A stretch of 49,986 nucleotides of DNA from a virus. Position numbers and translations under genes: made by a program. Below are positions 13,517 to 21,249 of the stretch, piece after piece (position 1 is the first letter of the stretch; the number at the start of each line of letters is the position of its first letter). The DNA lies in the IMG/VR virus record IMGVR_UViG_3300024317_000007, positions 1 through 49,986 of that record. One strand, written 5' to 3'. The notes under the pieces were generated by a model. It did not search any database. It was not told where the DNA came from and saw only the letters and a program-made list of their open reading frames with translations.

Positions 13517-15427
13517 TTATTCGCTGATGAGAGGGATTGGAGCGATCTGCGGAGCGATGAGCTCGGCGCCTCCTGAGAGGACCAGCCGAACGGTTGCGAG
13601 AAGCTCCCCCTCCGGGAGCTCCGACGGGATGACCGGGATTGCGATCAGGCCGCGCTCGGCGTCGAGGACCTTGCCGTCGAGATCAAGTCCGGTCACGGCG
13701 TAGGGGCGCCGGAGCTCGAGAGAGACGGCCGTCACGTCCGAGAGATCGAATGGGAGCCCCGCGTCGGTAACCCTGAGCTTGAGGACGTCCGCCTTCGCCT
13801 CGAGCGCGATCGTCTTCCTGCCGGCCGCGCGGCCGCGCTTGCCGAGGACGACGAGACTGAGCGAGAGGCCGAGCTGGAGAGAAGAGACCGGCGTCGAGAC
13901 GACGGTCCCGCCGATCGTTCGAGAGATCTCGAGGACGTAGGGCTCGTCGATCGCGCTCCTGGCCTTTACGCCGGCAGAAGAGGTCATCGACATCTCCCCA
14001 CGGTGGGCGACCGACGTATCCGACAGCATGTCGGCCGCGGCCTTCGCGAAGACCCTGCAATCCGAGGCGAACGTCCAGGACGCCTGTTTCAGGATTCGGC
14101 CGTCGGAGTCCTTCGTGACCGATGCCTGGGCCTTGACCCGCCCGTCGGAGGTTACGTCTTCCTCGCCGCCGTTCGTCCCCACCTTGGCGTTGGAGAATAG
14201 AGAGGTCGACGCCACCGCAAGATTCCGCCCATCGGATGCCAGAGAGGTTGAGGCTCTCGCCTTCGCCCTGCCGTCAGACGTTCCGGTCGTAGAGGCGCCG
14301 GCCTTCGCCCGGCCGTCGGAGGTTTTCGTGGCTGAGGCGATGGCCTTCGCGCGGCCGTCCGATGCGACTGTCGTCGAGGCCTGTCCGAGAATTCTCCCGT
14401 CGGAGGTCTTTGTACTCGAGGCGGGAGAAAAGACCCGACCGTCGCTCGCCTTCGTCGTCGAAGCCGCAGCTTTGATCCTTCCATCGCTCGTGGACGTCGT
14501 GGACGTCTGAACGCGCGCGCGCCCGTCGGACGTCTTGGTCGTGGAAGCCTGAGCCTTGACCCTTCCGTCGGAAGCCCCCGTCGTCGACGCCTGAGCCTTC
14601 GTCCTGCCGTCGGATGTCTTTGTGGTGGAGGCTTGGGCTTTCGCTCTTCCGTCCGAGGTCTTCGTCGTCGAGGCCTGGGCCTTCGCTCGGCCATCCGAGG
14701 TCTTCGTGGTGGACGCCTGAGCTTTGGCTCGCCCGTCGCTCGTCTTGGTCGTGGACGCTTGCGCCTTGACGCGGCCGTCCGATGTTTTCGTGGTCGAGGC
14801 CGTCTGGACGCCGCGGACGGCGACGAGGATCCCGTTGTTGATCGCGCCAGCTCCGGACACGGTGCAGGTGCGCGAGCCGGTGGCGCCGGCCGCGGCCTGT
14901 GTCGCGCTCGCGTCGCCGACTTCCGGCCGCGAGTTGGTGTTCGGCCCGTCCTGGTCCTCGACCAGGCTGTTCGACCATGACGAGAGGGTCAGCTTGGCTC
15001 CCACGCCGGCGAACATGAGGAGGAGGGAATTTGGATTGACCGTCGTGACCTGGTCGGCGGTGCACGTTGTCGAGCTCGCGTTCGCTCGCCAGGCGCCGAC
15101 GACATCCATTCCCGTTCCGGCGGTCGAGGCGTTCTGAATGGCGATGATGAAGGCGGAGATCCCGCTCCCCGACGTGTGGGTCACGGTGGGCGCGGTATCG
15201 CCGGTCTGGAGGCGGCGCCGATAGAGAGCGGTCTGGAATCCGGAGCCGTTCGTCTTGACGACGTCGATGAGCGTCCAGCCGGACACGGAAAGCGCGACGT
15301 TATCGAGCGTCGCGACGACCAGAAGGCCGATGTCGTTGTTCTGCCAGCCAGTCGGGAGGGCCGGAGAGACGTTCCCGCTCGCGGCGGCCGAGACGGCGCC
15401 GACAGCGCGGACGGACGGATTCGCCAT
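13517..15427 (-). CDS. Fibre-like structural protein with 14-residue SDGR repeats
   Basis: 636 aa. Residues 1-207 form a beta-rich globular domain ending GILVAVRGVQT. Residues 210-405 are fourteen in-register 14-residue repeats of type ASTTKTSDGRxKAQ, then a few degenerate copies to about 473. The C-terminal ~160 residues form another globular domain (YVLEISRTIGG, then SLELRRPYAV), as in phage proteins that close fibres or baseplates. It is probably a virion fibre near the end of the tail module. The repeats differ at wobble positions, so they are old and protein-selected. Confidence 0.65.
   Translation of the reverse strand: MANPSVRAVGAVSAAASGNVSPALPTGWQNNDIGLLVVATLDNVALSVSGWTLIDVVKTNGSGFQTALYRRRLQTGDTAPTVTHTSGSGISAFIIAIQNASTAGTGMDVVGAWRANASSTTCTADQVTTVNPNSLLLMFAGVGAKLTLSSWSNSLVEDQDGPNTNSRPEVGDASATQAAAGATGSRTCTVSGAGAINNGILVAVRGVQTASTTKTSDGRVKAQASTTKTSDGRAKAQASTTKTSDGRAKAQASTTKTSDGRAKAQASTTKTSDGRTKAQASTTGASDGRVKAQASTTKTSDGRARVQTSTTSTSDGRIKAAASTTKASDGRVFSPASSTKTSDGRILGQASTTVASDGRAKAIASATKTSDGRAKAGASTTGTSDGRAKARASTSLASDGRNLAVASTSLFSNAKVGTNGGEEDVTSDGRVKAQASVTKDSDGRILKQASWTFASDCRVFAKAAADMLSDTSVAHRGEMSMTSSAGVKARSAIDEPYVLEISRTIGGTVVSTPVSSLQLGLSLSLVVLGKRGRAAGRKTIALEAKADVLKLRVTDAGLPFDLSDVTAVSLELRRPYAVTGLDLDGKVLDAERGLIAIPVIPSELPEGELLATVRLVLSGGAELIAPQIAPIPLISE
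14213..14800 (-). repeat. Coding tandem array, 14 x 42 bp
   Basis: Encodes the fourteen contiguous ASTTKTSDGRxKAQ units (residues 210-405). The SDGR core is constant while the last four residues (KAQ, RVQ, FSP, LGQ, NLAV) vary. DNA identity between units is limited by synonymous changes. Degenerate units continue down to about 14000. Confidence 0.9.
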
Positions 15428-15895
15428 CTACACGCTCGCCTTCCGGAGATCGTCCTCGACGTGCCGGCCGTCGCCGAAGATCTTGAAGCCGTACCGCGTC
15501 ACCTGGCCGCCCGGCGGCCGCGTCTCCCACCCGAGGAAGAAGCATTCGATCTCCGCCGGCGCCGTGTTGTGGTCGAGCGTGTACATCTCGGCCTTTCTCC
15601 GCCAGCACCAGATCAGCTCGCGAGGCGTCCCCGGCCTAACCTGTTCCCGGTTGACCAGGCGCTGCTCGAGGTACGCCTCGCCCTTGTGGATCTTGAGGCC
15701 GATATGGAGGCGCGTCGGCTTGATGAAGATGGAGAACTCCTCGACGAGGAGAGCCCTCTTCATCTTGAAGATCGCGGGCGAAAGCTGCATCTTGCCCTTC
15801 TCGACGAGCGGGCCCACGACGGCGCGCCACTCGGGGAGCCAGGTCTGGTAGAGCGTCTTCGGCTCGGCGTTCTTTCCGAAAAGGATCTCGCCCAT
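15428..15895 (-). CDS. Hypothetical late protein
   Basis: 155 aa with GGAGACG before ATG 15895; its stop abuts the fibre gene start. Trp-rich beta pattern (TWLPEWRAVVGP, then ELIWCWRRKAEMYTL). Probably a structural or assembly protein by position. No family recognised. Confidence 0.6.
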   Translation of the reverse strand: MGEILFGKNAEPKTLYQTWLPEWRAVVGPLVEKGKMQLSPAIFKMKRALLVEEFSIFIKPTRLHIGLKIHKGEAYLEQRLVNREQVRPGTPRELIWCWRRKAEMYTLDHNTAPAEIECFFLGWETRPPGGQVTRYGFKIFGDGRHVEDDLRKASV

Positions 15896-15914
15896 CGTCT
15901 CCGCCCTTCTATTT

Positions 15915-15934
15915 GTCTGCCGGCGATCGCCGAC
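15915..15934 (-). terminator. Intergenic palindrome after a stop codon
   Basis: GTC...GAC encloses the perfect 12-bp palindrome CGGCGATCGCCG, about 10 nt after the stop at 15944. In transcript sense it ends CAGACAAATAGAAGG, close to the tails of the GTCGCC stem-loop family. Confidence 0.45.
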
Positions 15935-15943
15935 GCCTCTTCG

Positions 15944-16255
15944 CTACGAGGTCACCGGGGTCAAGGTCGTGCAGGGACAGGGAACTTCCGCCGGCTCGCC
16001 GGTGATCGGATCGGTTCCGGGAACCGTCATCGAACAGGCGCGCGTCGGCTTGTTGTCCTCGTCGTGCCAGGCGCCGGCCTTCGGATGATGGTTGAGCTGG
16101 TGTCCACAGTCGCAGAGGCCGAGGAGCTCGAAGGAAGTGCAGGAGCAGGGGATCGCGACCTTCTTCTTCGCGTCGACCCCGCTCTTCCCCGAGCATTTCC
16201 CGGCGCCGCCGGAATGGACGGCCTGGGGATGACGGCAGATACATTCTTTTGCCAC
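15944..16255 (-). CDS. Cysteine/histidine-rich small protein
   Basis: 103 aa from GTG at 16255 with AAAGGAGATCGCC. Cys and His are grouped: CICRHPQAVHSG, then CSCTSF, CDCGHQLNHHP, CSMT and CPC. At least two metal sites seem likely, with a repeated CxC-xH...H layout. It lies between tail genes, which is unusual for a zinc protein. No family recognised. Confidence 0.6.
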   Translation of the reverse strand: MAKECICRHPQAVHSGGAGKCSGKSGVDAKKKVAIPCSCTSFELLGLCDCGHQLNHHPKAGAWHDEDNKPTRACSMTVPGTDPITGEPAEVPCPCTTLTPVTS

Positions 16256-16269
16256 GGCGATCTCCTTTC

Positions 16270-16779
16270 CTATTGCTCGTTCCACTTGATCGTGAAGGTC
16301 TTCTGATTGAGCGAGCCCGCCGGCGTCGAGCCTGTCGTCTGGAGCTGGCTCTTCATGTAGTCGCTCTTTCCGGCCGCGGTGAGCGTCCCGCTCAGAGCGC
16401 CGCCGATGCCCCAATTCGCCGCGGCCGGATCCGAGGTCGCGAGCGCCTGATCCGTGTAGGTCGTCGTCGTCGGCGTCGCGTAGGCGATCGCGCCGCCATA
16501 GCTCGAGGTCCGGAGGTTGCACTGGATCCCCTCGCCCGTCACGTAGTTCCCGGCGCTCTTGTAGAGCTCGAGGGAGTCGATCTGGTTCAGGCCGTTCATG
16601 GCCGTGACCTCGAACTTCCAGAACTTCGTGTAGGAGTTGTTCCCCGCGGTGATGACCGAGCTCGAGTCGATCGTCATCGACGGCGTGTCGACGTTCCCGT
16701 AATTGAAGTTGGTGACGCCATTGGTGATCGTCTCGCCGGCGCCGTTGGATTCGTCGAAGCGGACAGTCGCGACGCTCAT
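16270..16779 (-). CDS. Beta-rich virion protein (hypothetical)
   Basis: 169 aa with GAGGAGACTATT before ATG 16779. Thr/Ser/Gly/Asn-rich, alternating beta pattern, no membrane segment (NGVTNFNYGNVDTPSMTID near the start, TFTIKWNEQ at the end). Composition and place suggest a tail-tip or decoration component. Confidence 0.6.
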   Translation of the reverse strand: MSVATVRFDESNGAGETITNGVTNFNYGNVDTPSMTIDSSSVITAGNNSYTKFWKFEVTAMNGLNQIDSLELYKSAGNYVTGEGIQCNLRTSSYGGAIAYATPTTTTYTDQALATSDPAAANWGIGGALSGTLTAAGKSDYMKSQLQTTGSTPAGSLNQKTFTIKWNEQ

Positions 16780-16810
16780 AATAGTCTCCTCGTTCTATCG
16801 TTCGGGATTT

Positions 16811-17164
16811 CTATTTCTTCCGAAGCTCAAGCAAGACCTGGTTCAGGGAGCCCTGCTGGGAGTCGATCTTCCCTTCGATCACGGACTGCTTCGTGTCGAT
16901 CGATTGAAGGTGTCGCTCCGCCTGGTCCTGCATGACCTCGAGCTTGATGATTCGCTCCGAATGACGCTTGAGGGTCTCCTCGCTCGTGTCGATTCGCTGA
17001 ATCGACTTGTCGATCTTCGATTCCGAGCCCCTCCAGGTCAGGGCCCAGACGAGACCGACGAGGGCCATTACGAGGCCGCACGCCGATAGCAGAATGCGAT
17101 CGGTGAACCTCTTGAACTGCGGCTCGCCTCGGCCGCCCACTACATCTGTCGGGCGTTCTGCCAT
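16811..17164 (-). CDS. Membrane-anchored coiled-coil protein (holin or XhlA-like candidate)
   Basis: 117 aa. A short N-terminus, one membrane helix at about 25-43 (LLSACGLVMALVGLVWALTW), then a long heptad-rich helix (KIDKSIQRIDTSEETLKRHS onward). XhlA-type lysis proteins combine a coiled coil with a membrane helix, but in the opposite order, so the match is only in character. It is the best candidate in the late region for a membrane lysis factor. Confidence 0.6.
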   Translation of the reverse strand: MAERPTDVVGGRGEPQFKRFTDRILLSACGLVMALVGLVWALTWRGSESKIDKSIQRIDTSEETLKRHSERIIKLEVMQDQAERHLQSIDTKQSVIEGKIDSQQGSLNQVLLELRKK

Positions 17165-17196
17165 TTATCAAGCCCTCCTCTCACCCATTCGTATCT

Positions 17197-17227
17197 GTCG
17201 CCGGGATCCCGCGCGGCCGCGGGCGAC
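17197..17227 (-). terminator. Intergenic stem-loop, GTCGCC family
   Basis: GTCGCC / GGCGAC outer stem with inner CCCGCG / CGCGGG pairing and a GGATCCC word in the loop side; 2 nt after the stop at 17230 and followed in transcript sense by AGATACGA. Confidence 0.7.
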
Positions 17228-17229
17228 GG

Positions 17230-18258
17230 TTAGAGCATGTCGACCGAGTCCTTGTCCTTCGGAACCGCCGCTCCGATGAGCGGGCGAACGAAAAGCGTCA
17301 GCGTGAAATTCCTGGCCGAGATGACCTCGCTTCCGATCTGGGTCCGGACGATCGTGAAGCGCCGGAACTCGGTCACGAAGCGATCGAGGCCGACGACGTC
17401 CTTGTCGACGGCCGCGAAGATCGTGTCGGGGATGTTGGAGGCGTCGAAGACGATGTCCTCCTTATTCCAGCGCACGGTCTCGCTCTGGATCTCGAGCGTG
17501 AGCTGGTTGTCCGGGGCGACCCCAGTCGGCGCGTAGAGCCCCTCGTCGTCCCCGCGGTGCGCGGTGATCGCGAAGCCGACGACCTCGACGGCGCCGTCGA
17601 TCCCGACGACGTTGTCGTCCGGAGCTCCGGGAAGGACGAGATCGACCCGGCCGTCGGGGTCGTCCAGGAACTCGCTCTCCGTGTCCTGGATCGAGATTGT
17701 CCGGACGTTGGACGCGAGGGCTTGGTGAGTCGAATAGCCGGGAAGGATCTGCGCGAGACGGGCGAAGTCGGACAGGCCGAACCCATCCCACGTCATCGAG
17801 TAGAGATAGAGGATGTTCGGCGCGGAATTGTCCTCGAAGAGCTGCGCGGTTCCTCCCGACGGGACGCCGATGTAGATCGTCTTCGGGAGGCCGGCGACGA
17901 TCGCCGAGGCGTCGAGCGTGACGTCGCCGGTCTGCGTGACGCGATGCTTGACGCCGGCGAACGTCGCCCACGCGACCGAGATGTCCTGCTCCCCGAAGGC
18001 GATGTTGAAGGCCGGCCGCCGGCCGATCGTGATTTGCGAGCCACCGGCGTAGTTCTCGATGTCGAGCTGGTAGCTCGCCGCCCCGACGATCCCGTCGCGA
18101 TCGAACTCGTCGAGCGTGAGAAGAGCCCCGTCCCCGACGGCCGCGGAGATCTGCGCGGCGAGCGAATTGACCGCCGCCTCGATCGCGTCGAAGTTGCCCT
18201 TGACGATCGCCGGGTAATTCGTGCTCCCGAGGGGGATGTTTGCCAGGACGAGGCTCAT
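17230..18258 (-). CDS. Tail structural protein (hypothetical)
   Basis: 342 aa with GGAGCGCACACG before ATG 18258. It starts MSLVLANIPLGSTNYP and a helical segment (FDAIEAAVNSLAAQIS) precedes a long beta-rich body. Such short helical stems before beta domains are typical of trimeric fibre proteins. It ends in a GTCGCC stem-loop. No family recognised. Confidence 0.6.
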   Translation of the reverse strand: MSLVLANIPLGSTNYPAIVKGNFDAIEAAVNSLAAQISAAVGDGALLTLDEFDRDGIVGAASYQLDIENYAGGSQITIGRRPAFNIAFGEQDISVAWATFAGVKHRVTQTGDVTLDASAIVAGLPKTIYIGVPSGGTAQLFEDNSAPNILYLYSMTWDGFGLSDFARLAQILPGYSTHQALASNVRTISIQDTESEFLDDPDGRVDLVLPGAPDDNVVGIDGAVEVVGFAITAHRGDDEGLYAPTGVAPDNQLTLEIQSETVRWNKEDIVFDASNIPDTIFAAVDKDVVGLDRFVTEFRRFTIVRTQIGSEVISARNFTLTLFVRPLIGAAVPKDKDSVDML

Positions 18259-18270
18259 CGTGTGCGCTCC

Positions 18271-18936
18271 TTACTCGACGTTTTCGAGGATCTCCTGATA
18301 TTCCGCCCCCCAGGGATCCGCGCCCCAGAGGAGAGGATGAGGGCCGCCCCATCCCTTCCGGGTGAGAAGGACATGGCGGGTCGTGATCTTCCGGTTCTTG
18401 GCCGGCTGGAAGAGGACCGGGACGTCCGCCGGATCGACGTCAGGCCCCATGATCTCTGCCCCGAAGGCGTCGACGGCCTCGACGGATTGCCACGGCTTGT
18501 CCGCGTCTCCCCAGGTCTTGTCGCCCCACGCCTCGGGAGTGAAATCGAAGTCCGGGATGAAGAGGAGCCCGAGGTCCGCCAGGTTGTACTCGATCTCGTG
18601 ATAGGTCGGCTCCAGGATGGATCCGTCCGGCGTCTGGGCGCCGGCCGTCATCTCCTTCGCGCGGCCGACGACCGTGTACTTCCCCTGGCGGGACCGCTCG
18701 AGAGAGACCGGGATCCGAGCGCCGGAGACGAGCTGTCTCGCGAAGGGGGCGACCGGGACGTTCCGGATGATCGCCATCGAGCTCGAGGTCGGGAGGCCGA
18801 TGTAGACGTCGACCAGCCACTCCTTGTTCCCTGCCTGGTCGATCTCCTTGTAAACGGGGGTCGTCGCCGTGACGCCGGAGACGTATCTCGCGTGGGCTTC
18901 GAGCTCGCGCCTGGACAGGACCGCGGCGTTCCTCAT
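18271..18936 (-). CDS. Tail/baseplate-region protein (hypothetical)
   Basis: 221 aa from ATG 18936 (ATGA overlap with the hub-like gene). The start MRNAAVLSRRELEAHARYV is followed by a compact alpha/beta protein with a Trp-rich end (GWGGPHPLLWGADPWG). Tight coupling to the upstream gene suggests the two products work together in the tail tip. Confidence 0.6.
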   Translation of the reverse strand: MRNAAVLSRRELEAHARYVSGVTATTPVYKEIDQAGNKEWLVDVYIGLPTSSSMAIIRNVPVAPFARQLVSGARIPVSLERSRQGKYTVVGRAKEMTAGAQTPDGSILEPTYHEIEYNLADLGLLFIPDFDFTPEAWGDKTWGDADKPWQSVEAVDAFGAEIMGPDVDPADVPVLFQPAKNRKITTRHVLLTRKGWGGPHPLLWGADPWGAEYQEILENVE

Positions 18937-20561
18937 GCGACCGCCTCCGTCTCGAGCGCGGCCGTGACGGGGTCGAAGATCTTCCAGCAAAGGAGGTCGA
19001 CCGTCGACTTCTCCCCGAACCGGACCACGCGGCGGACGGCGTTCACGTAGAACCGCTCGCCGCTCGAGAGCTCGATGACGTCGTCGACCTCGAGGAGAGG
19101 GTCGTCCATGAGCGTGATCGTGAAGAGCTGGTTCTTGACGAGCTCGCGCCGGAGATGCTCCCGTGAGATCGCGTCGAGGTCATCCATCGAGGAGAGGAGG
19201 TCGTTCCGGTAGACGAGCGAGCGGATCTCCTCCGGCCGGAGGCTCGGGAGCTTCGCCTTCGAGACGAGCTCCTGATAGACGAACTCGAAGGGCTCGCCCC
19301 ATACCTCGTAGGTCCCGCGGCCGATGAAGTTCATCGCCCAAAGGAGAGCCGCCAGGGCGACGAGCGCGGCGACTTTCAGGACCTGGCGGAGCGTCGCGAG
19401 GAAGTCCCCGAGGACCCCGTTCGACTGCTGCGCGAGGAAGTCGAGGAACGCGACCGCGAGCTCGAGGGCGAGGTAGACGCCGAAGATGATCTCCCTCGCC
19501 GTCGCGAGGTAGTGGGTATCGATCGAGAGCGCCCCGGAGAATTCGTCGATCTCGGTCCAGGTCGCGTCGCTCCAGGAGATCTTGTGCTTCTCGTGGAGGA
19601 ACGTGTTCTGCGCCCGCTGAGAGCGGTCGTCGGAATAGAAGAAGACGCGGTCGTAGCTCGAATCGAAGAAGCCGGTCACGACGTCGACCGAGAAGAGGAA
19701 CTGCATCGCCTGGACGGCCTTCGTCAGAGTCGCGGACAGGCCGTGGAGCTCGACCTCGTTGTTGACCTCGAGGTCGTTCGGGGCGGCGATGGACTGCTCG
19801 ACGGTGACGTCCCCTCGGGAGAAGATCCTGGCGGCCGGCTTGTCGAGGTTCACGTCGACCGCGACCAGGCGGCCCTGGGCGTCGAACTTGGGCTTCTTCC
19901 CGACCGTGAAGAAGAGCTGCCAGAGCGCGTCGAGGCAATTCGTCGAGACGATCTGATTCGAGACGTGCTGAGAACGGAAGCCCTGCGCCCCGAAGCGGAC
20001 CTCGTCCTGGCCGAGCTCCATGACGCCGGTCGCGATCGCGAGGGCGATCTGCCCGACGTCGGTGTTCTTCCCGAAGACCTCCGTCGTCACGTCGAGGTTG
20101 AGATACCGCTCCTCCCGCCCGTAGGCCGTCGCCTCGAGGCCCTCCGTCAGGCGCGCCGGCGTCCCCCGGTCGTCCCCCGGGCGGCCGCGGAAGGTCCCGG
20201 TGAAGAGCGGGACCCAGTCCTCCTTCCGGACTCGGCGGTCCCCCACGAGGACCCGCACGATCACGCCGTCCTCGACCAGGCCGCGCCTCATGTCCTTGCC
20301 GCCGGCGGGCGACCGCTTGAAGCGGAAGGTCACCCGCGTAACCGAGGGGTCGTTCCCGTTCTCGAAGCCGATGTTCTCCTCGTGCTCGAACTCCGCGACG
20401 TAGGGCGTCAGGTCGAAGGGCGCCTGGCGGACGGTGCCGGCGGCGACCTCGTTGATCGTGGTCTTGTTCGGGTTCCAGACGAGGATCTGCCAGGCGGGCC
20501 ATCGGGTAAGCGACCCGGCGATCTCGTTCAGCCTGGACCCGGCGAAGAGTTCACGGGACAT
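18933..20561 (-). CDS. Tail-tip/hub-like structural protein
   Basis: 542 aa from ATG 20561, overlapping the glycosyltransferase stop by 11 bp. The N-terminal ~290 residues have the beta pattern of tail hub proteins (TPYVAEFEHEENIGF, FTGTFRGRPGD, EATAYGREERYLN). The middle has a hydrophobic stretch (LKVAALVALAALLWAMNFIG, about 385-410) that could span a membrane during DNA entry. The end (DPLLEVDDVIEL, then RFYVNAVRRVVRFG) is again beta. Role inferred from size, place and pattern. Confidence 0.6.
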   Translation of the reverse strand: MSRELFAGSRLNEIAGSLTRWPAWQILVWNPNKTTINEVAAGTVRQAPFDLTPYVAEFEHEENIGFENGNDPSVTRVTFRFKRSPAGGKDMRRGLVEDGVIVRVLVGDRRVRKEDWVPLFTGTFRGRPGDDRGTPARLTEGLEATAYGREERYLNLDVTTEVFGKNTDVGQIALAIATGVMELGQDEVRFGAQGFRSQHVSNQIVSTNCLDALWQLFFTVGKKPKFDAQGRLVAVDVNLDKPAARIFSRGDVTVEQSIAAPNDLEVNNEVELHGLSATLTKAVQAMQFLFSVDVVTGFFDSSYDRVFFYSDDRSQRAQNTFLHEKHKISWSDATWTEIDEFSGALSIDTHYLATAREIIFGVYLALELAVAFLDFLAQQSNGVLGDFLATLRQVLKVAALVALAALLWAMNFIGRGTYEVWGEPFEFVYQELVSKAKLPSLRPEEIRSLVYRNDLLSSMDDLDAISREHLRRELVKNQLFTITLMDDPLLEVDDVIELSSGERFYVNAVRRVVRFGEKSTVDLLCWKIFDPVTAALETEAVA

Positions 20562-21249
20562 CGGCGGCCGCCATCTTGTAGAAGACGAGCATCTCCTCGG
20601 GGAACCACCGGGGCTGCGGCGCCGGCTCGAGGCGCTCCCGCGCGTCGAACCGCCAGGAGTTGCGGTCGTGCCTTACGTAGACGAAGAGGTCCTTCTGGTG
20701 GAGCTCGACGATCCTAGCCCCTCCCGAGATCGCCTCATTCACGAAGGCCGTCGATTCTCCGAGCGAGCTGTCGCGGTAGAGGGCCTTGAGGGCGCCGCGG
20801 CGATAGGCGATCGTCCCATCGTGGAGCGAGTGCCCGCGGATCCGCGACGGTTCGCGCTTGAAGCGCCAGAAGCGGCAGTCGGGGATCGTCAAGACGAGAT
20901 CCATCCCGAGCCCGACGAGGTCCGCCTGGTCGAGGACCAGCGGCTCGATCTGGCGAACGATCCGGCGGGGGGAATAGTAGTCGTCGTCATCCCAGTGGAC
21001 GACGATCTCCCCGCGGGCGACCTCGTCGGCGACGTGCCACTTCTCCCCGATCGTGAAGCGGCTCGGGAGCCGGTAGTAGCGGACCTCGGCCTCGCGGGGG
21101 AGCCTCATGAGCTGCCAGGGGTCGCTGTCGTCGAGGACCAGGATCTCGAGGTTGTCATACGTCTGTGCGAGGATGAGCTCCAGGGCCCGCTCCGCGAAGC
21201 GCGGCCGGTTCCAGGTCGGCATGACGACGGAGACGAGCGGCTTACCCAT
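20551..21249 (-). CDS. GT2-family glycosyltransferase
   Basis: 232 aa from ATG 21249, overlapping the previous stop by 8 bp. The start MGKPLVSVVMPTWNRPRFAE and LEILVLDDSDP are the nucleotide-sugar-binding part of a GT-A fold; HWDDDDYY holds the metal-binding DxD. It lacks membrane helices. Its place inside the tail operon, overlapping structural genes on both sides, suggests that it modifies a virion protein or host envelope sugar. Donor and acceptor cannot be told. Confidence 0.85.
   Translation of the reverse strand: MGKPLVSVVMPTWNRPRFAERALELILAQTYDNLEILVLDDSDPWQLMRLPREAEVRYYRLPSRFTIGEKWHVADEVARGEIVVHWDDDDYYSPRRIVRQIEPLVLDQADLVGLGMDLVLTIPDCRFWRFKREPSRIRGHSLHDGTIAYRRGALKALYRDSSLGESTAFVNEAISGGARIVELHQKDLFVYVRHDRNSWRFDARERLEPAPQPRWFPEEMLVFYKMAAADVP

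Noticed and set aside
17557-19050. 497-codon plus-strand frame opposite tail genes
   Set aside because: Antisense shadow with repeated Asp/Arg/Val; the minus-strand genes here have overlapping starts and ribosome sites.
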